Positions 1-6,832 of a DNA stretch of 15,192 bases are shown in pieces (the stretch's first letter is position 1; each line of letters opens with the position of its first letter). The position numbers and the translations under genes were made by a program. Origin of the DNA: Baffinella frigidus (lineage: Eukaryota; Cryptophyceae; Cryptomonadales; Baffinellaceae); contig MU646404.1 in assembly GCA_026770585.1 (NCBI GenBank), positions 266,740-281,931 on the forward strand, in the 5' to 3' direction. Below the pieces are notes generated by a model that saw only the letters and a program-made list of their open reading frames with translations, made no database searches and was not told where the DNA came from.

Positions 1-28
1 GAGGGAGGGAGGGAGGGAGGGAGGGAGA
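1..28. repeat. (GGGA)n microsatellite
   Basis: Six to seven GGGA units at the window edge. Confidence 0.9.
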
Positions 29-36
29 GATGGTGC

Positions 37-84
37 CTCGGGAGCGGTTATGCGCGGGTGGCGGGCTTTGCCTGTGGAGAAGTT
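37..84 (-). pseudogene. Partial HMG-exon copy
   Basis: Reads NFSTGKARHPRITAPEA in frame and ends GAG|GCACCA, like the intact exon. The 5' half with the acceptor is missing. Copy of 557-639. Confidence 0.7.
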
Positions 85-231
85 TGGATCCTAACTCTGT
101 CTCAGTTTGATTCAGGCACACTAATTTGGTGCGCCCGGGCCCGTTTCCGCCCCAAAGTTAACAAACCCCAAACGTCAACGTGGGATTAGTCTTGACAGTC
201 AACCCGAGTGTGGTAGAGAGAGGGGGGGTGC

Positions 232-293
232 CTCTGGAGCAGTGAAACGCGGGTGGAATGCCTTGACGGCGGAGAAGTTGGTTGACATACTGC
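232..293 (-). pseudogene. Partial, frameshifted HMG-exon copy
   Basis: Starts at cccgcag|TATGTC, having lost the GAPNGYAQ part, and carries a 2-nt deletion after TATGTCAA that breaks the frame. It ends GAG|GCACCC. The remnant still matches the intact exon over about 60 bases. Confidence 0.7.
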
Positions 294-299
294 GGGATC

Positions 300-550
300 C
301 TACTGCGGGATCCTAGGTGCACTACTAACCAGCTCTGCCTGCGTAAAACCGCATCTCGCCATAAAACCATTTTCGTGGGCGTGTTGTACTGGAGCTCTGC
401 TCTTAATATGTTTTATCCCTTAAGTGACCAGTAGGCTCCTACGCCCTACCGTAGGGCCCTAGGACCTGCCTAGGGCGAGTTAGGGCGAATATTCACCCTA
501 TGGCCACTTAAGGGATAGCGAGCCCAGTTATATTCAGGTGTAGGTAGGGA
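300..550. other. Intronic spacer, no gene recognised
   Basis: Contains TGTTGTACTGGAG-type sequence also found near 2660, and small inverted words around CCCTTAAGTGACC / GGCCACTTAAGGG. No exon copy seen. Confidence 0.5.
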
Positions 551-556
551 TCGTGC

Positions 557-639
557 CTCCGGGGCTGTGAAGCGCGGGTGGCGGGCCTTGACGGCGGAGA
601 AGTTGGCCTTGACATACTGCGCGTACCCGTTCGGCGCCC
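557..639 (-). CDS. GCNA: Exon: first part of HMG box (GYAQYVKANFSAVKARHP)
   Basis: Residues 314-341: GAPNGYAQYVKANFSAVKAR then HPRFTAPE. The pattern (G/P)(Y/F)..YVK.N...VK..(N/H)P is the first helix of the C-terminal HMG box in GCNA proteins, likely contacting DNA. The first Gly codon is split with the zinc-ribbon exon. The acceptor is cccgcag|GGG at 640-641 and the likely donor is GAG|GCACGA at 556 (GC type); the three partial copies that reach this point include two with GAG|GCAC. The exon is exactly 28 codons with the borrowed base. The rest of the HMG box (later helices and stop) is expected beyond the low-coordinate edge. Confidence 0.8.
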
Positions 640-850
640 CTGCGGGACATATCACCAGGTAACGCATTTAATTTAGGTCCTTTAGGTTTTAATTTCTCCC
701 AACACGGCCCAACGACACGCCGTTCCGTAGAAAGGATCTGCATCATTTAAATCACTTTTGCTATCTTCAGAGGCGGGTTTTATGCTATGTTAAAGCTGGG
801 CCGAGGCTAAGATAAACATATCTACGCATGAGATAGCACGGAACGGGTTT

Positions 851-900
851 GACGGCGGAGAAGTTGGCCTTGGCATACTGCGCGTACCCATTCGGCGCCC
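851..900 (-). pseudogene. 5' half of an HMG-exon copy
   Basis: Keeps the acceptor gaagcag|GGG and reads GAPNGYAQYAKANFSAV (V to A once), then diverges at KPV. No donor remains. Confidence 0.75.
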
Positions 901-977
901 CTGCTTCCGGGTTTCGGGTTTAGCAGGAAATAACATCAGAAAAAAGTATTTAACTGACTTTTGCAAAAGCACTCTGA

Positions 978-1181
978 CCACTCGAGACTGGAAGAGGGAG
1001 TATTTTACAAGTCCTTTACAAGTGAAAAGAAAAAAGAGGGGTGCAGTAATTTTCACACAACAGGGGCGTTTGGTCACGTATCTGGCGGAATTCCGCCAGT
1101 TACGTGACCACGCCTGCCCGTGACTGGTACTAAATTTAACAACCTCACATTTAAAATACTCCCTCTTCCAGCCTCGAGTGG
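978..1181. mobile_element. CCAC inverted-repeat element, family C, copy 1
   Basis: About 30-bp terminal repeats (CCACTCGAGRCTGGAAGAGG continuing GAGTATTTTA), 2-bp flanks GA on both sides, and a central palindrome at about 1070-1110 built on GGTCACGT and a GAATTC core. 204 bp with no coding capacity. It lies between the HMG-exon and zinc-ribbon-exon copy arrays. Each end, read outward, offers cctcttccag as an acceptor. Confidence 0.8.
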
Positions 1182-1207
1182 GAGCTCTCGGACCCGTACC
1201 TCGCTGG

Positions 1208-1640
1208 GCCTTCGCGGGTGAAAATCCTGAACCCTCAACCCTCAACAACCCTCAACCCTCAACCCCCCTCAACCCTCAACCCTTAACCCTGGAAATCCTC
1301 AACCTTCAACCCTGGAAACCCGCAACCCTCAACACTAACCCCATAAATCCTGAAAATGTTAAAAAACCATACCGGTTTGAAAACCTAAACCCTGAAGCAC
1401 CACGCACCTCGCTCCTTGGCAGGCGTGCCGTCCTGGTTCATTTTTGGCATCAGCCCCAGGGCCCCTGGTTTAGGGTTTGGGGTTTGAGGTTTGAGGTTTG
1501 GGGTTTGGGGTTTGAGGGTTCGGGCGGGTTTCGGGTGTCGGGTTTGGGTCTTGGGGTTGAGGGTTTGGGGTTTAGGATTTAGGGTTTAGAGGTTTGGGGT
1601 TTAGGGTTTAGGGTTTAGGGTTTAGGGTTTAGGGACGAGG
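1208..1640. repeat. Degenerate telomere-like repeat, orientation switch
   Basis: CCCTCAA/CCCTAAA-type units to about 1350, then GGGTTTG/GGGTTTA units from about 1467. The last part (1590-1635) is nearly perfect TTTAGGG. Confidence 0.85.
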
Positions 1641-1719
1641 GTTTCGAGATTCGGGTATAGGGTGTAGGGGTCACCCCTGCACCCTATACCCGACTAGGGT
1701 TTGGGATTTGGGGCTTCGG

Positions 1720-2170
1720 GCTTCGGGCGTAAGGTGTAGGGTGTGGGGTGTGGGGTGTGGGGTGTAGGGTGTGGGGTGTAGGGTGTAGAGTGTAGGGTGT
1801 GGGGTGTTGGGTGTTGGGTGTAGGGTGTAGGGTGTAGGGTGTAGGGTGTAGGGTGTAGGGTATAGGGTGTAGGGTGTAGGGTCCAGGGTGTAGGGTGTAG
1901 GGTGTAGGGTATAGGGTGTAGGGTGTAAGGTCCAGGGTGTAGGGTGTGGGGTGCAGGGTGTAGAGTGTAGGGTGTAAGGTGCAGGGTGTAGGGTGTGGGG
2001 TGCAGGGTGTAGGGTGTAGGGTGTAGGGTGCAGGGGTTACCCCTACACTCTATACCCCAAACTAGGGTTTGGGGTATGTTCCCGAAACTAGGGTTTGGGG
2101 TATGTACCCGAAACTAGGGTGTAGGATGCAGGGTATAGGGTGTAGGGTGTAGGGTGTAGGGTGTAGGGTG
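1720..2170. repeat. TGTAGGG satellite
   Basis: About 450 bp of a 7-bp unit GGGTGTA with occasional GGGTGTG, GGGTATA and GGTCCAG variants, interrupted near 2035-2110 by TACCCCTACAC and repeated ACTAGGGTTTGGGGTATGT. It fills the intron directly after the zinc-ribbon second exon. Confidence 0.9.
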
Positions 2171-2180
2171 TAGGGGTTAC

Positions 2181-2253
2181 CGCGGCAACTTCCACACCGC
2201 GCAGTCGCGAGGTTGATGGATTTGGAGTGCCTCCCGTATTCTTGGAGGCATAA
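2181..2253 (-). CDS. GCNA: Exon: second half of zinc ribbon (GRHSKSI...CGSC)
   Basis: Twenty-four codons plus one base (residues 290-313): LCLQEYGRHSKSINLATARC then GSCR. GRHSKS and the closing C-x2-C are typical of the GCNA zinc ribbon. C291 pairs with C288 of the preceding exon and C309/C312 form the second knuckle. The acceptor is ccaacag|TTA at 2254-2255, the only one without G after AG, and the donor is CGCG|GTAACC at 2180, phase 1 out. Two copies follow upstream (2343-2403, 2442-2484); the farther has a TAG in place of the Tyr codon. Confidence 0.85.
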
Positions 2254-2342
2254 CTGTTGGAGTGTTTAGGGGTCAAGGGCGTCCGACACCCATTTAGGGG
2301 TTAAGGGCGTCCGACACCGTAAACCCTAAGCTTATATATGAC

Positions 2343-2403
2343 GAGGTTGATGAATTTGGAGGTTGATGGATTTGGAGTGCCGCCCGTACTCTGGAAAGCA
2401 TAG
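2343..2403 (-). pseudogene. Partial zinc-ribbon second-exon copy
   Basis: Begins cag|CTATGC and reads LCFPEYGRHSKSINL, then repeats the last 18 bases or so in another frame. The CGSC knuckle is gone. Confidence 0.7.
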
Positions 2404-2441
2404 CTGATACGAGTTTTGGGTTTCGGGTTTAAGGTGTCGAG

Positions 2442-2484
2442 AGGTTGATGGATTTGGAGTGGCGGGCTACTCTTGGTAGCACGC
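2442..2484 (-). pseudogene. Partial zinc-ribbon second-exon copy with stop
   Basis: Begins ccag|GCGTGC. The Tyr codon of EYGRHS is TAG here, followed by substitutions before the conserved ACTCCAAATCCATCAACC tail. Confidence 0.65.
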
Positions 2485-2600
2485 CTGGGTTTGGGGTTTG
2501 GGTTTTGGATTTTTGGGGTTTTGGGGTTTTGGTACTTGTAGGATTACCGTAAGCCCCAAAACTCTAAACCCTCGTTTTAGGGTTCGAGGTAGGGGTGTGC

Positions 2601-2642
2601 CTGGCACTGGTAGCAGCACTTGTATGTGAAGCCATAGTTTCG
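2601..2642 (-). pseudogene. Partial zinc-ribbon first-exon copy
   Basis: Reads NYGFTYKCCYQCQ and ends CAG|GCACAC, retaining the GC donor context. The VTTCH start is replaced by AAATGCGTTTTGGCG, a block also found in the copy at 3427-3508. Confidence 0.65.
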
Positions 2643-2789
2643 CCAAAACGCATTTTAGTTGGCCTGTTGTACTGGAGTTTCTGTTCTAAATGTGTTGTCA
2701 GGCGAGCCCAGTCTCTATGGGTAGTTAACTTTGAATTTTGTAATCAAAAGTTGTAATCAGGCGGAGCTAGGTGCAGGAGTTTCTGCTCT

Positions 2790-2925
2790 CCGCACAGTGG
2801 ACTACGGGCCTTTCATCAAAAGTCAACTTACCCTATGAGTAGTTAACTTTGGATTTTCTAATCCAAATTTGGTCACGTTACCGCTAAATCTAGGGGTCCC
2901 GAACCATCGAAGCCCACCGTGTGGT
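2790..2925. mobile_element. CCAC-type inverted-repeat element, family B, decayed
   Basis: Ends CCGCACAGTGGACTACG / CGAAGCCCACCGTGTGG. The body (CTTTCATCAAAAGTCAACTT, TTTGGTCACGTTAC) matches 10992-11130. No target duplication left. A further body-only piece is at about 2715-2765. Confidence 0.75.
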
Positions 2926-2987
2926 AATATGTTTTATGGCGAGCCCAGTTTTACTCAGGCGGGGCTGGATTTGGGGTAGGGGCAAGC

Positions 2988-3037
2988 CTGGCACTGTTAG
3001 CTGACCTAGCATGCGATGCCATAGTTGTGGCACGTGG
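2988..3037 (-). pseudogene. Degraded zinc-ribbon first-exon copy
   Basis: Matches GCCACGTGCCACAACTA near its start and ends CAG|GCTTGC, but has a TAG and altered Tyr codon in the middle. Confidence 0.6.
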
Positions 3038-3044
3038 CCCGATT

Positions 3045-3115
3045 CTGACCAAGAATCGGTACGGGTATCCGTAGGAGCAACCCTCTGTCCCTACGGATGG
3101 CCTACCGTAGGGTCC
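3045..3115. mobile_element. Fragment of family A element
   Basis: Matches the A core (CCCTACGGATGGCCTACCG, then TAGGGTCCT) with no termini. Confidence 0.5.
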
Positions 3116-3191
3116 TGTGGATGCTTCACTTTCGGGTGGGTTATGGAGAAATCTCTTGGCAGCTGCCACCCCAGCTGGGGTGGGGGGGTGT

Positions 3192-3222
3192 CTGCACTGG
3201 TAGAGGTACTTGTACTATCCTA
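3192..3222 (-). pseudogene. Short zinc-ribbon first-exon remnant
   Basis: Only the end, roughly YKYLYQC, is recognisable. The last codons are shortened (CAGTGCAG) and there is no donor. Confidence 0.45.
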
Positions 3223-3269
3223 GCCCTTGCAGGGGAGCCCCCCTTCCATAGGACCACCGTAGGGATTCG

Positions 3270-3425
3270 GGTTCAGGGTGTGAGGTTTAGGGTTTGGGAT
3301 TTGGGGTTTGGGGTGTAGGGTGAAGGGTGTAGGGTTTAGAGTTTAGAGTTTGTGGTGCAGGGGTGGAGGGGTGTAGGGGTGTAGGGTGTAGGGTGTAGGG
3401 TGTGAGATTTAGGGTTTGGGGTGTG
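3270..3425. repeat. Telomere-like repeat patch
   Basis: GGGTTTG, GGGTGTA and GGGTTTAGAG units between two zinc-ribbon exon copies. Confidence 0.8.
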
Positions 3426-3426
3426 T

Positions 3427-3508
3427 CTGGCACTGGTAGCAGAACTTGTAGGCGATGTCGTAGTTTCGCTAGAACGCATTTGATGGCGTAGTTGTGGCAC
3501 GTGGCCAC
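3427..3508 (-). pseudogene. Zinc-ribbon first-exon copy with internal insertion
   Basis: Keeps gttag|GTGGCCACG (VATCHNYAI), then an inserted block AAATGCGTTCTAGCG, then NYDIAYKFCYQCQ in another frame. It ends at CAG|ACAC. Confidence 0.65.
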
Positions 3509-3665
3509 CTAACGCATTCAATTTCGCAACGCGTCCTTCCAAAGCATTTCCGGTACACATCCCGGTATTTCAAGCCCTACAAATACGAAACGGCTCCAAC
3601 GCCGAGAGCCAAATCTGAGATAGAATCTATGAGGCGAGGGGAATAGTTTGGGGGTAGGGGCGTGC

Positions 3666-3719
3666 CTGGCACTGGTAGCGGAACTTGTAGGCGATGTCGT
3701 AGTTGTGGCATGTGGTCAC
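3666..3719 (-). CDS. GCNA: Exon: first half of zinc ribbon (VTTCHNY...YQCQ)
   Basis: Eighteen codons, phase 0/0 (residues 272-289): VTTCHNYDIAYKFRYQCQ. The V(T)RCHNYE.NYKF.Y.C pattern following the protease domain is diagnostic of GCNA-type SprT proteins; C288 is the first zinc-ribbon cysteine. The acceptor is gttacag|GTG at 3720-3721. The donor is CAG|GCACGC at 3665, a GC donor, because no GT is near and the next exon completes C-x2-C. The same CAG|GCACRC context recurs at copies of this exon. Five degraded copies occur between 2601 and 3821. Confidence 0.85.
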
Positions 3720-3766
3720 CTGTAACGACACCACAGGGGTTACTATTTGTAAAAGTAAACAAAAGC

Positions 3767-3944
3767 GTCCACTTTGCACGTGCAAAGTGGACAAAATCGT
3801 CAACTTGTGGCACGTGGTCACCTGCTCGACATCAAAGGGGTTGCTCTTTTTTAAAAAGCAAAGAAACGCGTCCACTTTGCACGAGCAAAGTAGACAAAAC
3901 CATCAACTTTTCACGAGCAAAGTGGACAACAGCGTCCACTTTGC
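3767..3944. repeat. Cluster of GTCCACTTTGCAC palindromes
   Basis: A perfect 26-bp palindrome (GTCCACTTTGCAC and its complement, 3767-3792), an imperfect one (3870-3894) and an inside-out pair (3917-3944) lie in the last 200 bases before the catalytic exon's donor region. Confidence 0.8.
3801..3821 (-). pseudogene. Short 5' remnant of zinc-ribbon first exon
   Basis: Reads VTTCHKL right after gagcag|GTG. Only the acceptor and seven codons remain, upstream of the intact exon. Confidence 0.6.
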
Positions 3945-3971
3945 ACTTTTTTTGGGGGGGGGGTGACTAAC

Positions 3972-4124
3972 CTTCATTCCAGGATAGCGCTGTGCGGACA
4001 GCGCCGCCCAATACTTGAACGCCGGGCCATGGGGGGGCTGGCGAGTCTCATTGATGACCCATGCGGCGACGTGGCACAGCTCGTGGCAGAGGGTCTGCTT
4101 CAGCTTCTCGGCGTCGTCCAACAC
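3972..4124 (-). CDS. GCNA: Exon: SprT-like catalytic exon, HELCH zinc site
   Basis: Fifty-one codons, phase 0/0 (residues 221-271). VLDDAEKLKQTLCHELCHVA contains the HExxH motif (H234, E235, H238), the zinc-binding and catalytic centre of SprT-like metalloproteases. It is followed by NETRQPPHGPAFKYW, with the third zinc ligand H252 in the HG...F/W motif. The acceptor is ctacag|GTG at 4125-4126 and the donor AAG|GTTAGT at 3971. GCNA-type enzymes act in the nucleus on DNA-protein crosslinks; that role here is by family. This is the only copy with all three ligands: three partial copies upstream (4249-4314, 4484-4547, 4722-4792) are truncated and two have lost the motif. Confidence 0.9.
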
Positions 4125-4248
4125 CTGTAGGGAGATGGATAGGTGATTAATTAGCGCGCCCTAATTGATTGGTTAGCGTTCCTATTCGATTAATTAGAAC
4201 GCCTAATTCGCGATCCCTAATCGATTAAGGACACCCTAAACCCCTGAG

Positions 4249-4314
4249 CCAGGCGGCGACGTGGCACAGCTCGTGGCAGAGGGTCTGCTTCAGCTTCTCG
4301 GCATCGTCCAACAC
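4249..4314 (-). pseudogene. Truncated catalytic-exon copy, HELCH intact
   Basis: Begins tgatag|GTG and reads VLDDAEKLKQTLCHELCHVA then AW before diverging. Identical in protein to the intact exon up to that point, but lacks the HG third zinc ligand. Confidence 0.8.
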
Positions 4315-4483
4315 CTATCATTTGATAGGAAATTTATTCAGCTTCCTAATTGATTAGTTGGCGTTCCTAATGGATTATTTAGCGTTCCTAAAGGCTCAAT
4401 TAGCGTTCCTAAGTGATTGATGAGCGCTCTAATTGGTTTATTAGCGCGCTAATTAGCTGTTTAGGGATGAATTGGCTTGACGC

Positions 4484-4547
4484 CATAAATGACCCACGCG
4501 GCAACGTGGCAGAGGATTTGCTTCAGCTTCTCCGCGTCGTACAACAC
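4484..4547 (-). pseudogene. Catalytic-exon copy with the active site deleted
   Basis: Begins tatcag|GTG and reads VLYDAEKLKQILCHVAAWVI. Relative to the intact exon exactly 12 bases are missing between two TGCCAC repeats, removing four residues of HELCH while keeping the frame. Confidence 0.8.
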
Positions 4548-4721
4548 CTGATACGGAATATTTTCAGCTTCCTCATCGATTGATTAGCGTTCTTAATTGA
4601 TTAATTAGCGCGCTCTAATTAATTAATTAGCGTTCCTAATGGATTAACTAGCGCGCTCTAATTGCTTGATAAGCGCGCTCTAATTGATTGATTCGCGCGC
4701 TAATACGCTGGTTAGGGATCA

Positions 4722-4792
4722 GCTGGGCGCGTTTCGTTGACGTGGCACAGCTCTTGGCAGAGAGCCTGCTTCAGCTTTTCGGCGTCGTCCAC
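4722..4792 (-). pseudogene. Catalytic-exon copy with QELCH
   Basis: Begins tatcag|GTG and reads VDDAEKLKQALCQELCHV then NETRPA. The first zinc His is Gln. A 3-nt deletion (Leu2) and a 15-nt deletion (AAWVI) are both in frame. Confidence 0.8.
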
Positions 4793-5069
4793 CTGATACA
4801 GAACATACTAATTTATTCAGCTTCCTGATTCATTGATTAGCGCTTCATAATTGGTTGATTATTTTTCCTAATTGATTAGTTAGCGTTCCTACTTGATAGA
4901 TTAGCGTCCCTAATTGGTTGATTAGCGCGCGCTAATTACGGATGTGATCTCTGATTAGGGATCGCTAATCAGGTATCTCTGATTGGGGATCTGCATTCTG
5001 ATTGCGGATCGCTAATTATGATCTCTAGTGATTTATTGGTAAGGAGTAGTTAGGGCGATGAGTTCGGAT

Positions 5070-5175
5070 TAGTTAGGGTCTAGGGTTTAGGGTCTAGGGT
5101 TCAGGGTTTGGAATTTAGAGTTCAAGGTTTAGGGTTCAAGGTTTAGGGTTTAGGGTTTAGGGTTTAGGGTTTAGG
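5070..5175. repeat. Telomere-like TTTAGGG patch
   Basis: GGGTCTA/GGGTTCA units ending in about four clean TTTAGGG units. Confidence 0.85.
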
Positions 5176-5350
5176 ACCTTGATGGAGAGCTCAACGCACC
5201 CAAAGACTTTCTAGCTCTGCCTCACTCCCGTTAACAGACTATTCTCAAGTTGACATCCCGGGTTCGTGGTACAAACCCGTCAACTTTGGGGTGGAAACAC
5301 GCCTGGCCTCACGAAAGTGGCGAGACCAGATAGACTCATGAGAGACTGAC

Positions 5351-5420
5351 CTTGGTGGAGAGTTCGACGCGCACCAGGACCTTGTGTGCCAGCACTCCTT
5401 TCGATGCTTCCTCCCCGCCC
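5351..5420 (-). CDS. GCNA: Exon: SprT beta-strand segment ending VRVELSTK
   Basis: Residues 197-220, GGEEASKGVLAHKVLVRVEL then STK. The R.ELS.K motif directly precedes the active-site helix in SprT-like proteases, and here it joins VLDDAEKLKQTLCHELCH of the next exon. The acceptor is cattgcag|GGG at 5421-5422 and the donor AAG|GTCAGT at 5350. The GGEEASKG loop is family-specific. Four degraded copies extend upstream to 6277, all lacking the VRVELSTK part, so only this copy is functional as a strand-plus-junction exon. (GA)n tracts separate the copies. Confidence 0.85.
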
Positions 5421-5453
5421 CTGCAATGCGAGAGAGATACGTCAGGAGAGTCC

Positions 5454-5499
<46 letters not shown>

Positions 5500-5545
5500 G
5501 CAGGAGGTGGTTATTTTGTAAAGCAACAAATGCAGAGAGAGGTGC

Positions 5546-5585
5546 CTTGTGTGCCAGCACTCCTTTCGATGCTTCCTCCCCGCCG
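5546..5585 (-). pseudogene. Beta-strand-exon copy, shortened
   Basis: Begins gggcag|C and reads GGEEASKGVLAHK in the original phase, then ends AAG|GCACCT, which resembles the gene's GC donors. The VRVELSTK part is absent. Confidence 0.75.
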
Positions 5586-5658
5586 CTGCCCAATGCGGGA
5601 GAGAGAGAGAGAGAGAGAGAGAGATCAGGAGAGTACAATGCGAGAGAGAGAGAGAGCG

Positions 5659-5700
<42 letters not shown>

Positions 5701-5707
5701 GGTTGTT

Positions 5708-5745
5708 GTGTAGCCAGGACTCCTTTGGATGCATCTTTACCTCCC
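5708..5745 (-). pseudogene. Beta-strand-exon copy, diverged
   Basis: Begins tcacag|GGG and reads GGKDASKGVLATQ in the original phase. No donor. Confidence 0.65.
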
Positions 5746-5797
5746 CTGTGATGCGAGAGACAGAGGGGGAGAGAGCGAGATCAGGAGAGTGCAACGC

Positions 5798-5830
<33 letters not shown>

Positions 5831-5939
5831 AGAGAGAGAGAGCGAGCGAGAGAGAGTGAGCGAGAGAAAGAGCGAGAAAGAGAGATAGATAGAGAGAGAG
5901 GTGGTTATTTTGTAAAGCAACAAATGCAGATAGAGGTGC

Positions 5940-5962
5940 CTTTGGATGCATCTTCTCCTGCC
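5940..5962 (-). pseudogene. Short beta-strand-exon copy
   Basis: Begins tcacag|G and reads AGEDASK, then AAAG|GCACCT. Confidence 0.6.
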
Positions 5963-6235
5963 CTGTGATGCAAGATAGAGCGCAGGAGAGTCCAATGAGA
6001 GAGAGAGAGAGAGGACGATGAGAGGGAGAGATGAGAGAGAGAGACAGGGAGATGCGAGAGAGACAGGAAGATGAGAGAGAGACAGGGAGATGAGAGAGAG
6101 AGAGATGAGAGAAAGACAGGAAGATGAGAGACAGATGAGAGAGAGAGAGAGAGACAGGGAGATGAGAGACAGAGAGAGATGAGAGATGTGAGATGTGGTT
6201 ATTTTGTAAAGCAACTGATGCAGAGAGAGGGGTGC

Positions 6236-6277
6236 CGTGCGTGTAAGGACCCCTTCGATCCATCTTCCCCCCCGCCG
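6236..6277 (-). pseudogene. Beta-strand-exon copy, diverged
   Basis: Begins atcgcag|C and reads GGGEDGSKGSLHA, ending ACG|GCACCC. Farthest copy upstream of the intact exon. Confidence 0.6.
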
Positions 6278-6321
6278 CTGCGATGCGTGTGTATGGGAGA
6301 AAGAGGTTTGTTTTGTGTAGC

Positions 6322-6526
6322 AACCCGCACCCGGACACGAACAGGTCTACGTCCTTTTAAATTTGAGCCTTTATTTCAAAAAAAGAATCAGATTTGGTTT
6401 TTTCTCTCTCGATAATTTCGACCAATTTCGCCAAATTTCGCCCTTTTGTGTAACAAAACGCAACTTTCCCGAAGACATAAAGAGTGTCTTCGCGAAACGT
6501 AGACCTGTTCGCCTCCGGGCGCGGTG
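6322..6526. mobile_element. Inverted-repeat element, family F
   Basis: Arms of about 28 bp containing CGAACAGGTCTACGT face each other at 6322-6350 and 6497-6526. An internal hairpin GAAGACA...TGTCTTC lies at about 6470-6490. It sits between the beta-strand-exon copies and the WN exon. Confidence 0.7.
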
Positions 6527-6575
6527 ATGCAGGCTGTGATGCCTTTGCTGTGAATCGACGATAGTGCCGATAGAG

Positions 6576-6652
6576 GTGCCAAAGTTGCCAAAGTTGCCAA
6601 AGTTGCCAAAGTTGCCAAAGTCGCCAAAGTTGAAGTTGCCAAAGTGGCCACT
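6576..6652. repeat. 9-bp minisatellite CCAAAGTTG
   Basis: About seven units, one with C for T, just downstream (sense) of the WN-exon donor. Confidence 0.9.
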
Positions 6653-6677
6653 TGAAAGCGTGTGTGGGTGCGCTCAC

Positions 6678-6731
6678 CGTGCCGAGCGGAAGATGGTGAG
6701 GCCGGCCGTCTTGTTGAGGCGAGCGTTCCAC
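6678..6731 (-). CDS. GCNA: Exon: SprT core strand/turn WNARLNKTAG
   Basis: Residues 179-197, opening with WNARLNKTAGLTIFRSAR. The W(N/S).(L)..TAG signature is a hallmark of SprT-like domains just after the GKLP strand. The acceptor is tatgtag|GTGG at 6732-6733 and the donor GCACG|GTGAGC at 6677; both boundary codons (T and R) are split and restored exactly by the neighbours. In intact family members a Cys-containing or Arg-rich loop often follows TAG; here it is LTIFRSAR. One shortened copy (WNARLHKT) lies upstream at 6976-6997. A 9-bp minisatellite begins just inside the downstream intron. Confidence 0.85.
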
Positions 6732-6734
6732 CTA

Positions 6735-6798
6735 CATAGGGAATTGGAACCGTTAGCCGTTAGCCTCACTTCTGAAGGAACGGCTCCAATTCCCTATG
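6735..6798. repeat. Hairpin abutting the WN-exon acceptor
   Basis: Arms CATAGGGAATTGGA / TCCAATTCCCTATG. On the sense strand the second arm ends in TATGTAG|G, the acceptor of exon 6678-6731. Confidence 0.75.
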
Positions 6799-6832
6799 GG
6801 AGTGAGGATTTATATAGGGACGAGAGCCATCT

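Larger units (their letters stand above)
4130..5040. repeat. AT-rich TTAGCG satellite interleaved with catalytic-exon copies
   Basis: Degenerate units of about 20-25 bp on the pattern TAATTGATTAGTTAGCGTTCC or ...TTAGCGCGCTC fill the spaces between the four catalytic-exon copies, then decay into GATCTCTGATT words after 4940. Confidence 0.85.
5455..6190. repeat. (GA)n tracts between beta-strand-exon copies
   Basis: Five or more (GA)n blocks with short interruptions, each linked to a GTGGTTATTTTGTAAAGCAA block and an exon copy. On the sense strand these are (CT)n pyrimidine tracts. Confidence 0.9.

Noticed and set aside
1178-1582. 134-codon plus-strand frame
   Set aside because: It is made of CCCTCAA and GGGTTTG repeats, so an open frame is expected from the 7-bp periodicity. 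No domain seen.
5336-6338. Long open frames rich in Ser-Leu on the minus strand and Glu-Arg on the plus strand
   Set aside because: They are translations of (GA)n/(CT)n tracts. Only the short GGEEASKG-type exon pieces inside them look coding.
6357-6731. 124-codon minus-strand frame with LWQLWQLW repeats
   Set aside because: The repeat is the 9-bp minisatellite and part of the frame is the family F element. It overlaps exon 6678-6731 in a different frame.
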